Positions 35,989-46,999 of a stretch of DNA of 64,000 bases are shown piece after piece. This DNA comes from Rhizomys pruinosus (taxonomy: Eukaryota; Chordata; Mammalia; Rodentia; Spalacidae). The notes under the pieces are model-generated. The model saw only the letters and a list, made by a program, of their open reading frames with translations. It was not told where the DNA came from and did not search any database. A program made the position numbers and the translations under genes. Position 1 is the first letter of the stretch, and each line of letters opens with the position of its first letter. The stretch lies in the NCBI GenBank assembly GCA_009823505.1, contig VZQC01006589.1:8180330-8244329 (forward strand), in the 5' to 3' direction.

Positions 35989-36434
35989 GCATCAAGTATT
36001 TTGTTATAGCAAGGAAAAATGAACTAATACAGAGAACATACTATATGATTCAGTTTGTTCAAAGCATAAAAACAGAAGCAACCAGTTTACACTATTGGGG
36101 GCTGGGTTAGTGGTTAGTTCAGGGAGTCATGACTAAGGGGGGACTTAAAGGAGGATCTGGGTGCCAACAGTGTGCTGTTTCGTGATCTGGTGCTGGCTAC
36201 ACAGTGCCCTCCATGTCTGAAAATGAGGCTGTCAGTCCTTCAAGAGAAGAGACAATACCTTCAATGTATTTGCATCCTCAGGGCCCAGAATAGCCCCTTT
36301 GTACTTGTCTATTCACTGGACAAACCACTCCACTCTCTTTGAACACTATTATCCGTTATTGCTCAGGGTCAATTTTCCAAACTGCAAGTTGTAACTTTTT
36401 GGTAGTTAGGAAATCAGCTTATCGTTCATGTCAT

Positions 36435-36545
36435 TTACCTGGGCTGCAGGTTAAAATCTTTTGGAGAGGGCATTTGAAATCCCCCCACCTTGTCCCTATC
36501 CCAGACCTACTAAATCACGATCTCTGGGAGAGAAAAGTTTTAGCT
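36435..36545 (+). mobile_element. MER5-like hAT fragment
   Basis: GGGCTGCAGGTTAAAATC, CCCAGACCTACTAAATCACG and ATCTCTGGGAG resemble the ancient MER5A DNA transposon. Confidence 0.5.
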
Positions 36546-36681
36546 GGAAATCGTTTACATTTCCCAGAACGATTCCCAATAGACATAACACAAACGCTGA
36601 TCTGGGAGTACCACCAGCAGCAGAGCCAGAGGGGAGGGGTGGGGGCGGTGGACTGCCCCAGGTTGTGACCGACTTGGGTGA

Positions 36682-36696
36682 TGAAGAAAAAAAAAC

Positions 36697-36726
<30 letters not shown>
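36682..36726. repeat. Poly-A tract
   Basis: Nearly pure A run with a single C; no SINE body attached on either side. Confidence 0.9.
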
Positions 36727-36727
<1 letters not shown>

Positions 36728-36829
36728 AAAACCAATAATGATTAATAATAAAGAAAATAGTTTCGAAGAGAAAAGAAAAGCAGAGTGCATTGCATATAAA
36801 ATTATACTAGTATTCTCATAAAACTTTTG

Positions 36830-38320
36830 AGGGCGGGCATGCTGGGCCGGAATGCAGAATTAACTTTTCACTGAGAATCATGGAGAAAAAATGGCAACTC
36901 TGTCACTACTGTTCTCTTCAGAAGACAAACAACTGAAAGGATTTGAACAGTTTAACTTATTTGGTACAATTTCAACACAAAGTTCATTGCTCTGAAATTA
37001 TGAATCAGAGCCACTGTGTTCCAGTAATTCACCTGCCCCTGAAGTACAGAGCTGCTTCTTTGAGGGAGAAAGTTCAAAGGCAGACTGATGCTATTGGAAG
37101 AGATTCTGAGTGTATCTGGCTCATGTTGTTCCCCCAGAGCCCTAGAGAACAGCCTCAAACTTCCTGAAGCCGGCTATGGCTAAAATCTCTGTGTTGTGAT
37201 GGAATGGGATTCTGAGTTTAATACCCCAGAAGCAAAGCAAATGGGGTCGGAGTAACCTGAGGGTGGGCAACAGGTGGGTAGTGGGCTTTGTGTTTGCCGT
37301 GATAATGTGTGTGCTCTTTAGTGACTGGGGAGGAACACCTCAAATGTTCTCCACAATTATTCTCTTGGGTGGAGGAAAGAGAAGCATAATGGAGACCTTC
37401 TGAGATAAGTGGGAACAGAGTCCAGTCTCTGGTATAACTGAGTGCTTGATATTGTTTGAGTGGCCATTTGCAAATGTCTATAAAGTAAAATTAGGTCCCT
37501 CCTAATGTCCCTAGTGAGACATTCCAGGATTGATGGAATATACCATTCTGCAACCTGCATTTATCTTATCCCACTCCATCAGTCATGATTCATAGGCAAT
37601 AGTTATACAATAATAATAGAATTATGGAGTATCTGCAGTATTAAAGTTGTTGGAAGTTGTAGGATAACCAACATGACATGTTATTCCTTGTTCTGGAGTG
37701 TTCTATAAAACAGTTGGGATAAAAGTAACATGTGTGTGTGTGAAAAGGTACGACATGTAACATGTTCCACTCATGTCCATTGGGTGTGTACCACATTCAG
37801 GTTCTGGGCTAATTCCAGGGGTGTTGATGGAATTCCTTGCCTTCACAGAGTCTATAACCTAGAGGACAGGGCAATTTAACACAGAGAAAGAGAGCTGTCA
37901 CAATAGGGAATCTCGGGGTGTGCCGGGGGCCATCAGTCTGGCCCCAGTGTTATTCCAGTTAAAGGGCTTCTCTATGGTTCTTAAGTCCCCCTCCCCCAAA
38001 GTCGCAACTGGCTGGCACTAGTTGGCTCCCAGCTCTTCTGAATTAGCATATGGGAAGCTGTGAGCCTGAGAATTTGATGTAAGATGACTCCCTACTGATG
38101 CTTCGTCCACAGGCCAATATTAGAGACTTGGTTATCCTGGTGGGGTTTCCAACGTTGGAGCACCTTTTAGTCACCGGGGATTGTGGTAAAAAATAGGCTA
38201 TCAGACCTTCTCAGGGACCCATGGGATTTTTTTTTTCTGCTCCATGTGGGAATTGCCCCTTTTAGGTCCAGTAGTCAAGCTCAGGAAAGTCCCAGCTTTG
38301 GGCCTGGGCACCCGAGGGGG
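36830..38320. other. PCSK2 intron, no recognised gene
   Basis: No SINE or exon recognised. Small frames show no family resemblance. Confidence 0.5.
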
Positions 38321-38324
38321 TAAA

Positions 38325-38450
38325 TCCCACTATGTGAGCTTGAATAAACTACTTCAACATCTGAGCCCCAGTTTCTTATCTTTGTAATGGGGATGAAGCC
38401 ATGAAGGTTTATTGAGACCATGTGTGGAAGGTGCTTTTGCAGAATGGGCA
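38325..38450 (+). mobile_element. MIR SINE fragment
   Basis: AGCTTGAATAAACTACTTCAAC, CCCCAGTTTCTTATCTTTG and TAATGGGGATGA follow MIR order. Confidence 0.7.
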
Positions 38451-38549
38451 CTCAAGAAAGAAAGATTGTGTTAGAAGAAAATGGACACCGCTTCCTACTT
38501 AAAGTATTGGTGTTAATATTTAAAAATAGGTTGAGATGTTTTCACTTTT

Positions 38550-38793
38550 TAAAAAAATTTTTTTATTTATTTCTGTATGTGTATGAATGTACTGTCCGCA
38601 TGCAGGTTTGTACACCCGTGTCGTGCAATGCCGCGGAGGTCAGAAGAGGGTGTCGGACTCCCCTGGAACTGGAGTTCTCCTGGAATTGGAGTTTCAGATG
38701 GTTCTCAGCCGCCATGTGGGTGCTGGGGATCGAACCCGGGTCCTCTGCAAGAGCGGTTGGAGCTCTTAGCTGTTGGGCTATCTCTCCAGCCCC
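38550..38793 (-). mobile_element. B2 SINE, long subtype
   Basis: Complete reverse B2 with the extra GTTCTCCTGGAATTGGA block. The target duplication GAGATGTTTTCACTTTT is at 38533-38549 and 38794-38810. Confidence 0.96.
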
Positions 38794-38966
38794 GAGATGT
38801 TTTCACTTTTAAGGTACAATCAACCTTAAAATCACCAAACATCCAACTGAAAAGTAAAAGTTTCTAAAGAAAAGATATTCCTGAAGCAGAGGTGCAAATT
38901 TCTAGGAAGTCATTTGAACCTCATAGATGACCTAATCTTTAATATTTTGTAGATAATGTAACAGAA

Positions 38967-39099
38967 AAAAATTTCTTGAGACAGGGTCTTACTGGCCTGG
39001 AACTCATTATGCAGATCAGGCTGGCTTTGAAGTCACAGAGATCCACCTGCCTCTGCCTCCAGAACGCTGGGATTAAAGGTATGTGCCACCTTGCCTGGG
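38967..39099 (-). mobile_element. B1 SINE with internal deletion
   Basis: The segment normally between GGTCT and CTGGCCTGG is missing. It ends at CCACCTTGCCTGGG. Confidence 0.88.
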
Positions 39100-39790
39100 T
39101 CAGATAAGAGATTAGAAATCTGAAGAGGACAATTGAACACGTAGACATTGGAAGACATTAGTACCTATCTTTCTCCTGAACCTCCACTTCATTCCTTCTT
39201 TATTAAGAAAACTTCAATTTCATTCAGAATGGCAATATGCTCGGTGATAAAACTACACATCTTTCAGACTCCCTTGGAACATGGGGCAGTCTTGTGACAT
39301 TTCTAGCTAAGGAGAAATAAGTAGAGGCTCTTAGAGAGAGGATGCACTTGAACTCCTGTGTGTTGAAAGAATGGTGACTAGTCACGAATCTCTTCAGGAA
39401 TGCAGTAGCCTCTGTCATCTTACGTAGGTTGCCTATTTCTGTGTGCAAGTGACATTTTGCTTGCCTAAATCCCAGGGAACTGAGTCAAGTCCTGCCCATG
39501 AGTTTGAAATGCAGAAGGGAGATATTTATTTGTGATTGCAGCTGAGTGAGCCAAGGCAACTCAGAAGCCAGAATCTTCTCAGGCTCTGAGATGAATGGTT
39601 TCAGGTTCTGATAACGTCTATCATATATGAGGGAATTGTGGTTTCTGGGCTTAGGAGGGCAGAGATATCTGCTTTTCAGAGTCAAGTTTTGAACAGAATT
39701 TCTCTTTTGAGGTTCTAAATTTTCCACCTGACTCTTGTTGGAAGAATCAAAGTTTAGACCAGTATAGAGAAGGCCTCTTGCCTCTTTTGT
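39100..39790. other. PCSK2 intron, no recognised gene
   Basis: No repeat family or exon recognised. Confidence 0.5.
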
Positions 39791-39792
39791 CT

Positions 39793-39904
39793 AGTTTTAT
39801 TTTTGAGGGTCTCTTTATGTAGCTCAGACTGGCCTTCAATTCCATATTCCCCTGGCTTGGCCTCCTGAGTGCTGGGAATCTAAGCATGTACTGTAATGCC
39901 TGCT
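39793..39904 (-). mobile_element. Diverged B1 SINE
   Basis: TTTTTGAGGGTCTCTTTATG to GTACTGTAATGCCTG. Confidence 0.72.
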
Positions 39905-40277
39905 CAACTCTTGCTTCTCTTGCAGATCAAAGAATGTCCTATATATGTGGAGAGAGGCAAAAAGGACTGATGCTAAAAGCTGCAGTTACCTAGCAACTGC
40001 TGACAGGGATGGGAACTCAACTTCTTTGCCTCTGGAACCTGAATACAACTTTTCTCACATCTCTGAACTCTCCATATAAACTGTGTGCATAGTGTCAAAA
40101 TTCTGGAGCCCACATATTCCTTCCTTAAATGTAAGGCCAGCCTCTGATTTGCTTGCTGGGCAGGTGTGGCCACTGATGCTTAAAGAGCAAGAGCCATGTG
40201 TGGCCTCTCTGTGAGATGTGAGAACATATGGAATGATCAATTATCTGTCACTTAGAGGGCTTCCCACTAAAGCTCAT

Positions 40278-40586
40278 TTCTTTAAAAATTATTTATGTAT
40301 TTTTATTTTCTGTATGAGTCCTGCCTGCATGTATGCAAGTGCACCCATGTGTGCAATATCCATGGAGGCCAGAAGAGGGCATCAGATTCTCTGGAACTAG
40401 AGTTATAGACAGTTCTTGGCTGTCATGTGTGGGTGCTGAGAACTGAATCCGTGTCCTCTTCAAGAGCAGCCAGTGCTCTTATCTACTGAGCCATATCTCA
40501 GCCCCATAGAGCCTTAACTACCTAGCCATCTCTCCAGCCCCATAAAGCCTTAACTACTGAGTCATCTCTTCAGCCCCGTAGAGCCC
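40278..40586 (-). mobile_element. B3-type SINE with a triplicated end
   Basis: A reverse B3 at 40278-40505 ends in CAGCCCC; the last ~39 bp (CTTAACTACCTAGCCATCTC and so on to CAGCCCCATAGAGC) then recur twice more in tandem to 40586. Confidence 0.85.
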
Positions 40587-40823
40587 ATATTTTGGTCTAT
40601 ATTGCATAGCTTCATCTGCCTTGTCTCAGTTTCAAGAAGTGGATCCGCCTTATAAATTAACAAATCTCAAGTAGGAGCATCCTGTTTGGTTTGCTAGATA
40701 TTTAGTTTGGCAATTTGATTTTCCTTCATTTAGCTGATTGAGAGCATTAATAGAACAAAATTTCTGAATAACACACTAAAGATAAAGGGGATTTCATGAA
40801 GAAAGAAATATTTGTCTGGCTTA

Positions 40824-40977
<154 letters not shown>

Positions 40978-40979
40978 TG

Positions 40980-41057
40980 TCTTTTTGAGACAGGGTCTCC
41001 CTATAGCCCTAGCTGGCCTTGAACTCACAGAGATCTGCCTGCCTCTGCCTCCCGAGT
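40980..41057 (-). mobile_element. B1 SINE, first part (split by an LTR element)
   Basis: GTCTTTTTGAGACAGGG to CCTCCCGAGT. The B1 resumes at 43271 with CGAGTGCTAGGATTAAA. The CGAGT overlap is the LTR element's target duplication. The B1 itself lacks its middle ~29 bp. Confidence 0.93.
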
Positions 41058-41470
41058 TGTGCTGGATAGCTTTTGTGTCAACTTGACACACCTGGGTTGA
41101 GGGAGCCTCAATTGGGGAATTGGCTCCATTGGACTGGCCTGTGGCCACATCTGTGGAGTATTGTCTTGATTGTTGAGCAATGTGGGAGGGCCCAGCCCAC
41201 TATGGGTGGTGCCACCCTGGGCAGGTTGTTGTGTACTGTATAAGAGGGCAGGCTGGTCATGGGCCAGGGGAGCAAGCCAGTAAACAGCACAACTCCATGG
41301 CCTGTGCTTCAGCTCCTGCCTCTAGGTTCCTGCCCTGAGTTCCTGCTTTGGGCTCCCTAAGTGATGAACTGTGACTCAGGAGATGTGAGCTGAATAAACC
41401 CTTTCCTCCCCAAGTTGGTGCTGGTCAGAGTGTTTTGTCACAGCAATGGAAGACAAGCTAGAACAGAAAT

Positions 41471-41488
41471 TGGTACCAGGAGTGGGGT
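41471..41488 (+). other. tRNA-Leu primer binding site
   Basis: TGGTACCAGGAGTGGGGT is an 18/18 match to the complement of CCA plus the 3' end of tRNA-Leu(UAA) as I recall it. Confidence 0.85.
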
Positions 41489-41697
41489 ATTGCTGCAGCA
41501 GACCTGACCTTGGTGTTTTGGGGAAGGATTGTGGAGGCGTTTGGAACTTTGAGCTGGGAAGATCATTGAATGCCTAAAGATTGTGGCTGTGGAACTTGGA
41601 ACAGTTTTGCTGAAAGAGTTGTAGACAATGGAGGCCTGGCTTGTGAAGTTTCAAAGGGAAGCAGAAATCATCAGGACAGTTTAATCTGTGGGTTCTG

Positions 41698-41835
41698 GTC
41701 AGCTGGGGCTGAAGAATCAGCTGTAAGTAACAAGAGTCCAGAACCTGAAGTGAAATCTTTGTTGTACTGGGACAGCTGATGCTGGTCAGCTGGGGCTGAA
41801 AGATCAGCTGTAAGTAACAAGAGACCAGCATCACT
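41698..41835 (+). repeat. ~86-bp tandem duplication inside the LTR element
   Basis: GGTCAGCTGGGGCTGAA followed by GATCAGCTGTAAGTAACAAG-type sequence occurs at about 41698 and again at about 41784, each followed by GTGAAATCTT. Confidence 0.85.
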
Positions 41836-42496
41836 GTGGTGAAATCTTCTGGGAAGAATTTCTTCAGAGTCAGCACACAGAAGGTATGTTCCAGAAGGGG
41901 CCTGAGCCTCCATGTCAAGCCAGAAGCAGGACTTGGTGATGTGTAAGAGTCTCCTCTATGGTTCCGGTGTTGAAAGCATGAAGGGGTCGCAGCGAGCAGC
42001 TGAGGCCTGGCACTATGAGAGGCCAGGAAAGGCCACTGGTCAGAGTGCGGCCTTGGTTGCAGTGAAGACCCCATGATTCTGGGGGTCAGGAAGAGAAGTT
42101 GAGGTTTTGCATCAGGAGAGGTCAGAAGCAACCTCAGTTTCAGTGGCGACCCCAGCTTTTTGGAGATGCTGGTACCGTGGGACGACCACCAAGAGCAGTG
42201 GCAGGTGTGGAATGGAGTTGGCCTGGGCCTGCAAGATGAGCTGTGTGTGCCATAGACAGCAAAGTCAGAGAAGGGGAGCTGCTGAAACCCTTTGGAGCAC
42301 AGAAGATTGTGAAGGAGTCCCAGGTGTCCAGCCTTGAGCTACTTGCTGGACTTAGGTTTTGTTTGAATGTGCCTGATTCTTCCCTTTGAAATAAGACAGT
42401 ACTTGTTTTGGATTTTACAGCAACCCCACAGTTAAGAGACTTTTAACAGACTGTAAACTTTTAAGTGTTTGTACTTTGAAGGACTGTGGGGCTTTT

Positions 42497-42729
42497 TTAT
42501 TTTTTATTTTTTTTATTTTGGTATGTGTATGAATGTACTGTCTGCATGCACCCGTGTCGCGCAATGCCGCGGAGGTCAGAAGCGGGCGTCGGATTCCCCT
42601 GGAACTGGAGTTCTCCTGGAATTGGAGTCTCAGACGGTTCTCGGCCGTCATGTGGGTGCTGGGGATCGAACCCGGGTCCTCTGCAAGAGCAGTCGGCGCT
42701 CCCAACCGCTAGGCCATCTCTCCAGCCCC
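42497..42729 (-). mobile_element. B2 SINE, long subtype, nested in the LTR element
   Basis: Reverse B2 with the extra duplication block. The target duplication AGGACTGTGGGGCTTTT is at 42480-42496 and 42730-42746, so it inserted after the LTR element. Confidence 0.96.
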
Positions 42730-43270
42730 AGGACTGTGGGGCTTTTAAGGTTGTACTGTCTTAGGTTGTGATTAATGTTAACATCATACTTTGGGGATAA
42801 GAACTGGAAAGATGGTGGTTTAATAGTGATGTGTTTTGTGTGTCAAGTTGACAAGGGGTCAATTGTGCTGGATAGCTTTAGTGTCAACTTGACACACCTG
42901 GGTTGAGGGAGCCTCAATTGGGGAATTGGCTTCATTGGACTGGCCTGTGGCCACATCTGTGGAGTACTGTCTGATCGTTGAGTAGTGTGGGAGGGCCCAG
43001 CCCACTATGGGTGGTGCCACCCTGGGTAGGTTGTTGTGTACTGTATAAGAGGGCAGGCTGGTCACGGGCCAGGGGAGCAAGCCAGTAAATAGCACAACTC
43101 CATGGCCTGTGCTTCAGCTCCTGCCTCCAGGTTCCTGCCTTGAGTTCCTGCCTTGGGCTCCCTAAGTGATGAACTGTGACCCAGGAGATGTAAGCCGAAT
43201 AAACCTTTTCCTCCCCAAGTTGGTGTTGGTCAGAGTGTTTTGTCACAGCAATGGAAGACAAACTAGAACA

Positions 43271-43418
43271 CGAGTGCTAGGATTAAAAGCCTGCACCACC
43301 ACACCCGGCTTAAACATGGTTTTTAGCTGCCACGTGGGTGCTGGGAATGGAACCTGAGTCTTCTGCAAGAGCAGTTGGTGCTCTTGACCACTGAGCCATC
43401 TCTCTCTCCAGCCCCCTG
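43271..43418 (-). mobile_element. B1 remainder joined to a B2 fragment
   Basis: 43271-43309 is the second part of the split B1 (to CACACCCGGCT). 43310-43418 is the promoter half of a reverse B2-like unit ending in CTCCAGCCCC. Confidence 0.9.
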
Positions 43419-43679
43419 GCCTATTTTCATATGTGAATAAGTTGCTGATTTGTATCATTGGGTGTTGGAACCTTCTGCTCTTTCACTTGAGCAATTTTGT
43501 AACGTGTGCATGTGAGTATCTGTCATTTAAGGCCCATAAGACATTTAGAAACGTCTAGCAGAGTCATTAGCTTAACTTCCTAGGTCCTCACATCCACTCC
43601 TTTCTCCACCTAGCCTGTGGGTGGAGAGACACACACTCCACCACACAGAGCTGTTCTGCAGCACAGAGCTGACACATAC

Positions 43680-43780
43680 TTAGCCTCTAAAGCCAGAGCA
43701 AACACGCCAGCCGCCTCGGGAGCAGCCGCAGACGTCCCGGAGTGCCTCAGAGTGCAGTTGCCGTACAAGTCTGTGGTGGC
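43680..43780 (-). CDS. PCSK2: PCSK2 internal exon carrying the catalytic serine
   Basis: A 101-nt exon that is too short for open-frame tracking but unambiguous. The - strand reads ATTDLYGNCTLRHSGTSAAA and on through PEAAGVFALALEA (human residues 368-400). The 17th codon, TCT at 43732-43730, is the nucleophile Ser384 in the GTSAA motif. The sequon NCT matches Asn375. The acceptor is TTCCCTTCTAG ending at 43781 and the donor is GTATGT at 43679-43674. The exon starts in phase 0 and ends with two bases (AA) that join C at 33595 to give Asn. All key residues are intact, so the protease should be catalytically competent as far as this part shows. Confidence 0.96.
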
Positions 43781-44397
43781 CTAGAAGGGAAGACATTGAG
43801 TCATGAACGAACGAAACATACCATTTGCAAGTCAGTGTGGATCGGGGTATTATCTATTTATTCTATTTAAACCATATCCTATTCTGAAGACTCAGAGGAA
43901 ATTAAGGATCATCTTAGAATCCATATGACTAGCTTGATTGTTAAAATTTTATCCAAGCTTCTGAGCATCTCATATAAACAGGGACATACGAGCAATTTTA
44001 GCATCTATAGGTAAGTCAGTCATTGAAAGAAGAATATTGTGTGACTATTTCAAAGACTACAGAGACATTTATTTCTTGAGTCTGAAGAGGAAATTTCATG
44101 AGGTAAAGAGTAATGTCTGCCTGACCATCTATGTAGTCAATGGTGAGTTTGGTTGCATTGGGACCAGCTCTTGCCACAATGTTTCTTTTCTTTTCCAGAA
44201 GGAAAGGTGATTTTTCTCAAAGTAGGAGGACTAAAGTCTATGGAGAAGAACAGCGATTTAATGTTCCTCTACATATAAAAAGAGAGTCCAAGACATGCCA
44301 AGAGAGCTGGTGTGTGGCTAGCCACCTCCCCAACTCTTATTTAGGGGAAAAATGGATAACTGAGTTTTGAGAGACTTAAAAAGAGAATAATTTCCCT

Positions 44398-44516
44398 ATC
44401 ACTTGGGAGGCAGAGGCAGACGGATCTCTGTGAGTTCAAGGCCAGCCTCATCTACAGAGTGAGTTCCAGGCCAGTTAGGGCTACAGGGAGACCCAGTCTC
44501 AAAAAGATTTTAAAGA
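44398..44516 (+). mobile_element. B1 SINE, 5'-truncated
   Basis: It begins at CACTTGGGAGGCAGAGG. The direct repeat AGAGAATAATTTC at about 44381 and 44518 marks its insertion. Confidence 0.9.
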
Positions 44517-45296
44517 AAGAGAATAATTTCATTTTCAACTATTTGTAAAGGCTGAGATTTTTCATTGAGATCATGTAAAAACCACAGGATTCTCCCTCTG
44601 CAGAGTTCTCAAGAAAGCCTATTATTCTGAGGAACAAAAGATTAGAAAGGCTGAAAGGTGTCTATTGAGCAAAATTATGATATTCAGAAGAAAGGCCCTT
44701 CCCCAGTCAAAATGATCAAGCATTAAAGACAAGGGCTCAAGACAAAGTCTCATCACCACGGGACTCCTGGTAAGGAGCTGGGCTTCCAGAGGGCAGAGTG
44801 AGGGACCACAGACAGAACAGGATGGATGTTCCTTCACTGCTCCTTTCTGCCAGGCTCTGGATGGATGAGCTGAGCTGACCTCCATTCAGCTTGGGAGAAG
44901 CTGGCATAAGGCCAGCTAATAATAGCAAAAGGCCACCCTGGAGGGACTTGGAGGGACAAGAGGGACAAATGGTTAAGGGTTGTCTCTTCTGAGTAAAACG
45001 TTTCTTTTTCTCATCATTGACAGCCTGAGGAAAACTCAGAGGGGAATGTGGCTGAAACCCTAGATGGCAGTAACGACTTCGTTCTCAGCTCCCATTCTCT
45101 TCTGCTGGGAAGCCTCAATGGCAGTGTGTAGCCAATCAAGATACAGCTTATCTACGACTTTAAGTCATATAGCAAATATGTGGTTCAGAGGTCTGAGGAA
45201 AGACTGGTATATCAACACAATAATCAGAGAGGAGAAGTTCTCCAAAGTGTAACTGTGCTCTACAGAGGATAATAAATTTCTTTTTTCATTTCATTT

Positions 45297-45458
45297 CTTT
45301 TTTGTTTTGTTTTGGTCTTTTTTGAGACAGGGTCTCCCTTTAGCCTCAGCTGGCCTGGAACTCACTATGTAGACCAGGATGGCCTTGAACTCAGAGAGAT
45401 CTGCCTGGCTCTGCCTCCTGAGTGCTGGGATTAAAGGCGTGTGCCACCATGCCTGGCT
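45297..45458 (-). mobile_element. B1 SINE
   Basis: Full-length reverse B1 with a T-rich tail. The short repeat AGGATAATA lies on both sides (about 45266 and 45460). Confidence 0.92.
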
Positions 45459-45496
45459 CAGGATAATACATTTTCAACAAGATCACAAATCTTGTT

Positions 45497-45646
45497 TTAA
45501 GAATCACAGATCTACAGGGTGTTCTCTCTCTCTCTCTCCCTCCCTCCATTTTCCATTACATCTGGTTGGCCAGAAAGGAAGAGTTTGAGACATGTAGGGA
45601 GGGAGGGAGGGAAAGAGAGAACATCCTGTAGATCTGGGATTCTTAA
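45497..45646. repeat. Inverted repeat, ~50-bp arms, ~49-bp loop
   Basis: The left arm (45497-45547) and the right arm (45597-45646) are reverse complements over TTAAGAATCNCAGATCTACA and beyond, with two mismatches in the first ~33 bp, then a TC/GA-rich end. The loop is about 45548-45596. Confidence 0.92.
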
Positions 45647-46085
45647 TTTTTTGTTTTTAAAGTCAGGGATCCATTTTACAATATGATGGAAGTCACAACA
45701 CTTTCTCCTGAGAATGCTTACTCATAGAAAAATTATGGACTCAGTTGAATACACCTATGGATGCTACTGTTTTTTTTTTCTTGTGTAATAATAATTACAT
45801 TGTAATAATAATAATATGCCAGGGAACACTGATAAACCAGAGTTAACCATTATTTGCATGCTAAAACAAGACAATAAATAAGGAAATCTATGGAAAATGA
45901 GCTGGAATCATGTGCCCTTGCATAGGATGCATTTCCACCTCGACGATCACAATCAGACATGGAGAAAAGCAGATCTCAGAACCTGTGCAAACTCTTGGAG
46001 AGAAGAGAGTGGACTTGCCATCTCTCTCCATCACAGAGGGCGCCCTGGCCATAAGGAAACTGGACAGGAAGGGGCCTGCACTTAC

Positions 46086-46301
46086 CACCCCAGCCTCAGG
46101 ATTTCTCTTTCTCCCGTTGCTGAAGGTGGATGCTAAGGTCGAGGAGCAGCTCTCATCGTACAAGGCTGTCCTGCCGTCATTGATGGCCGAGTTGATGGAG
46201 ATGGTCCACATGCTCGAAGCGTAGCCATCGCAGTTGCAGTCATCATAGCTGCCTCCGTCCCCGGAAGCCCACACGTAGATGCTGCCTTTGCCTCCTCGGC
46301 C
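46086..46301 (-). CDS. PCSK2: PCSK2 internal exon carrying the oxyanion-hole Asp
   Basis: A 216-nt exon of 72 whole codons (human 296-367) with phase 0 at both ends. It reads GRGGKGSIYVWASGDGGSYD and continues through DCNCDGYASS to NGRKRNPEAGV. The 15th codon, GAC at 46259-46257, is Asp310; most convertases have Asn here and PC2 is unusual in having Asp, so this identifies PCSK2 rather than furin, PC1/3 or PACE4. The acceptor is CTCTCCCAG ending at 46302 and the donor is GTAAGTG at 46085-46079. The exon that should precede it (ending in the ADGVNK region in human) is not in the window as far as I could see. Confidence 0.97.
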
Positions 46302-46681
46302 CTGGGAGAGCAAAGATGTGACATCAGGTCCAACATGCAGGAGCCAGGGGATGAAGGAGGATGGGGGTGGGTCACGGTGCGTGGGGAGTGGCTCACGCAT
46401 GGGTAGGGCGGAAGGCCCCTGCTCAAGTCAGGTCCTGGCCTATGGAGGGTCAGAACTTGGACTAATCCAGCAATGCAATTACATAATTAGATTTGCATTT
46501 ATCTGGGCTAGAAACTATATCTTTTGGGGAGACACAGTGGAAATTTTTTTTTTTTTCCAAGAAAGATCCAACGTAAAGTCACTAGAATTTATAATTTTAG
46601 CCGAGTGTAACAGGGTAAGAATGGCTGGAAGAATCTCAGAATTTACAAACCAACTGAATACAAAATGAGCTGTAAAGATAG

Positions 46682-46998
46682 TGTGGTGGTGGATGAGAAT
46701 GCCCCCACAGGCTCCAAGTCTTTGGACAGGTTGTCCCCAGCTGTTGTGGAGGATTTAGAGGTGTGGCCTGCTGGAGGAAGTCACTAGAGGCGGGCTTCCA
46801 GAATTCTTAAGCCTGGAGGGATTTCCATTCACTCTGCTTCCTGTGAGTGCTTGATGACGCTTTCTGCTCCTGCTCCTTCTAGGGAACTCTACCTCCCCGT
46901 TTAGACAACACTAATCCCACTGGAACCTCAAATAAACTCTCCTTCCTGTAAATTCCCTCAGTCATGGTGATTATAGTAACAGAAAAGTAACTAAGATA
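46682..46998 (+). mobile_element. MaLR-type solo LTR (MT-like)
   Basis: TGTGGTGGTGGATGAGAATG opens and AAAAGTAACTAAGATAG closes the unit, with AGGTGTGGCCTGCTGGAGG and CTCAAATAAACTCTC inside. It shares its layout with 54675-55036. Confidence 0.75.
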
Positions 46999-46999
46999 G

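Larger units (their letters stand above)
35195..36031 (+). mobile_element. MST/MLT-type MaLR solo LTR, interrupted
   Basis: TGATATAGTTTAGATATGGC opens and AATGAACTAATACA closes the unit. Inside are TTTTATAAAAGAGC (TATA region) and AAATAAACCTGTTTTC (poly-A region), the usual MaLR order. Two SINEs (35640-35988) split its last 50 bp. It sits within old L1 sequence. Confidence 0.75.
41058..43270 (+). mobile_element. Complete ERVL/MaLR-type LTR element, non-coding
   Basis: Two ~408-bp LTRs (41058-41465 and 42864-43270) begin TGTGCTGG and end GAACA. They differ at about 19 positions (roughly 4.5%). A 5-bp target duplication CGAGT lies at 41053-41057 and 43271-43275. Five bases inside the 5' LTR is an 18-nt site complementary to a Leu (UAA) tRNA 3' end (41471-41488), the primer type used by ERVL/MaLR elements. 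The LTRs carry AATAAA. The 1.4-kb internal part has no gag, pol or env frame; a 185-codon antisense frame at 41574-42131 is not a viral gene. It needs another element's enzymes to have moved. Confidence 0.9.
43781..46085 (-). other. PCSK2 intron before the Ser384 exon (2.3 kb)
   Basis: Phase 0 GT-AG intron (donor GTAAGTG, acceptor TTCTAG). It contains two B1s and a hairpin. No exon recognised. Confidence 0.9.

Noticed and set aside
41574..42131. A 185-codon antisense frame in the LTR element
   Set aside because: No retroviral motif, opposite to the element's direction, and includes the 86-bp internal duplication; likely chance.
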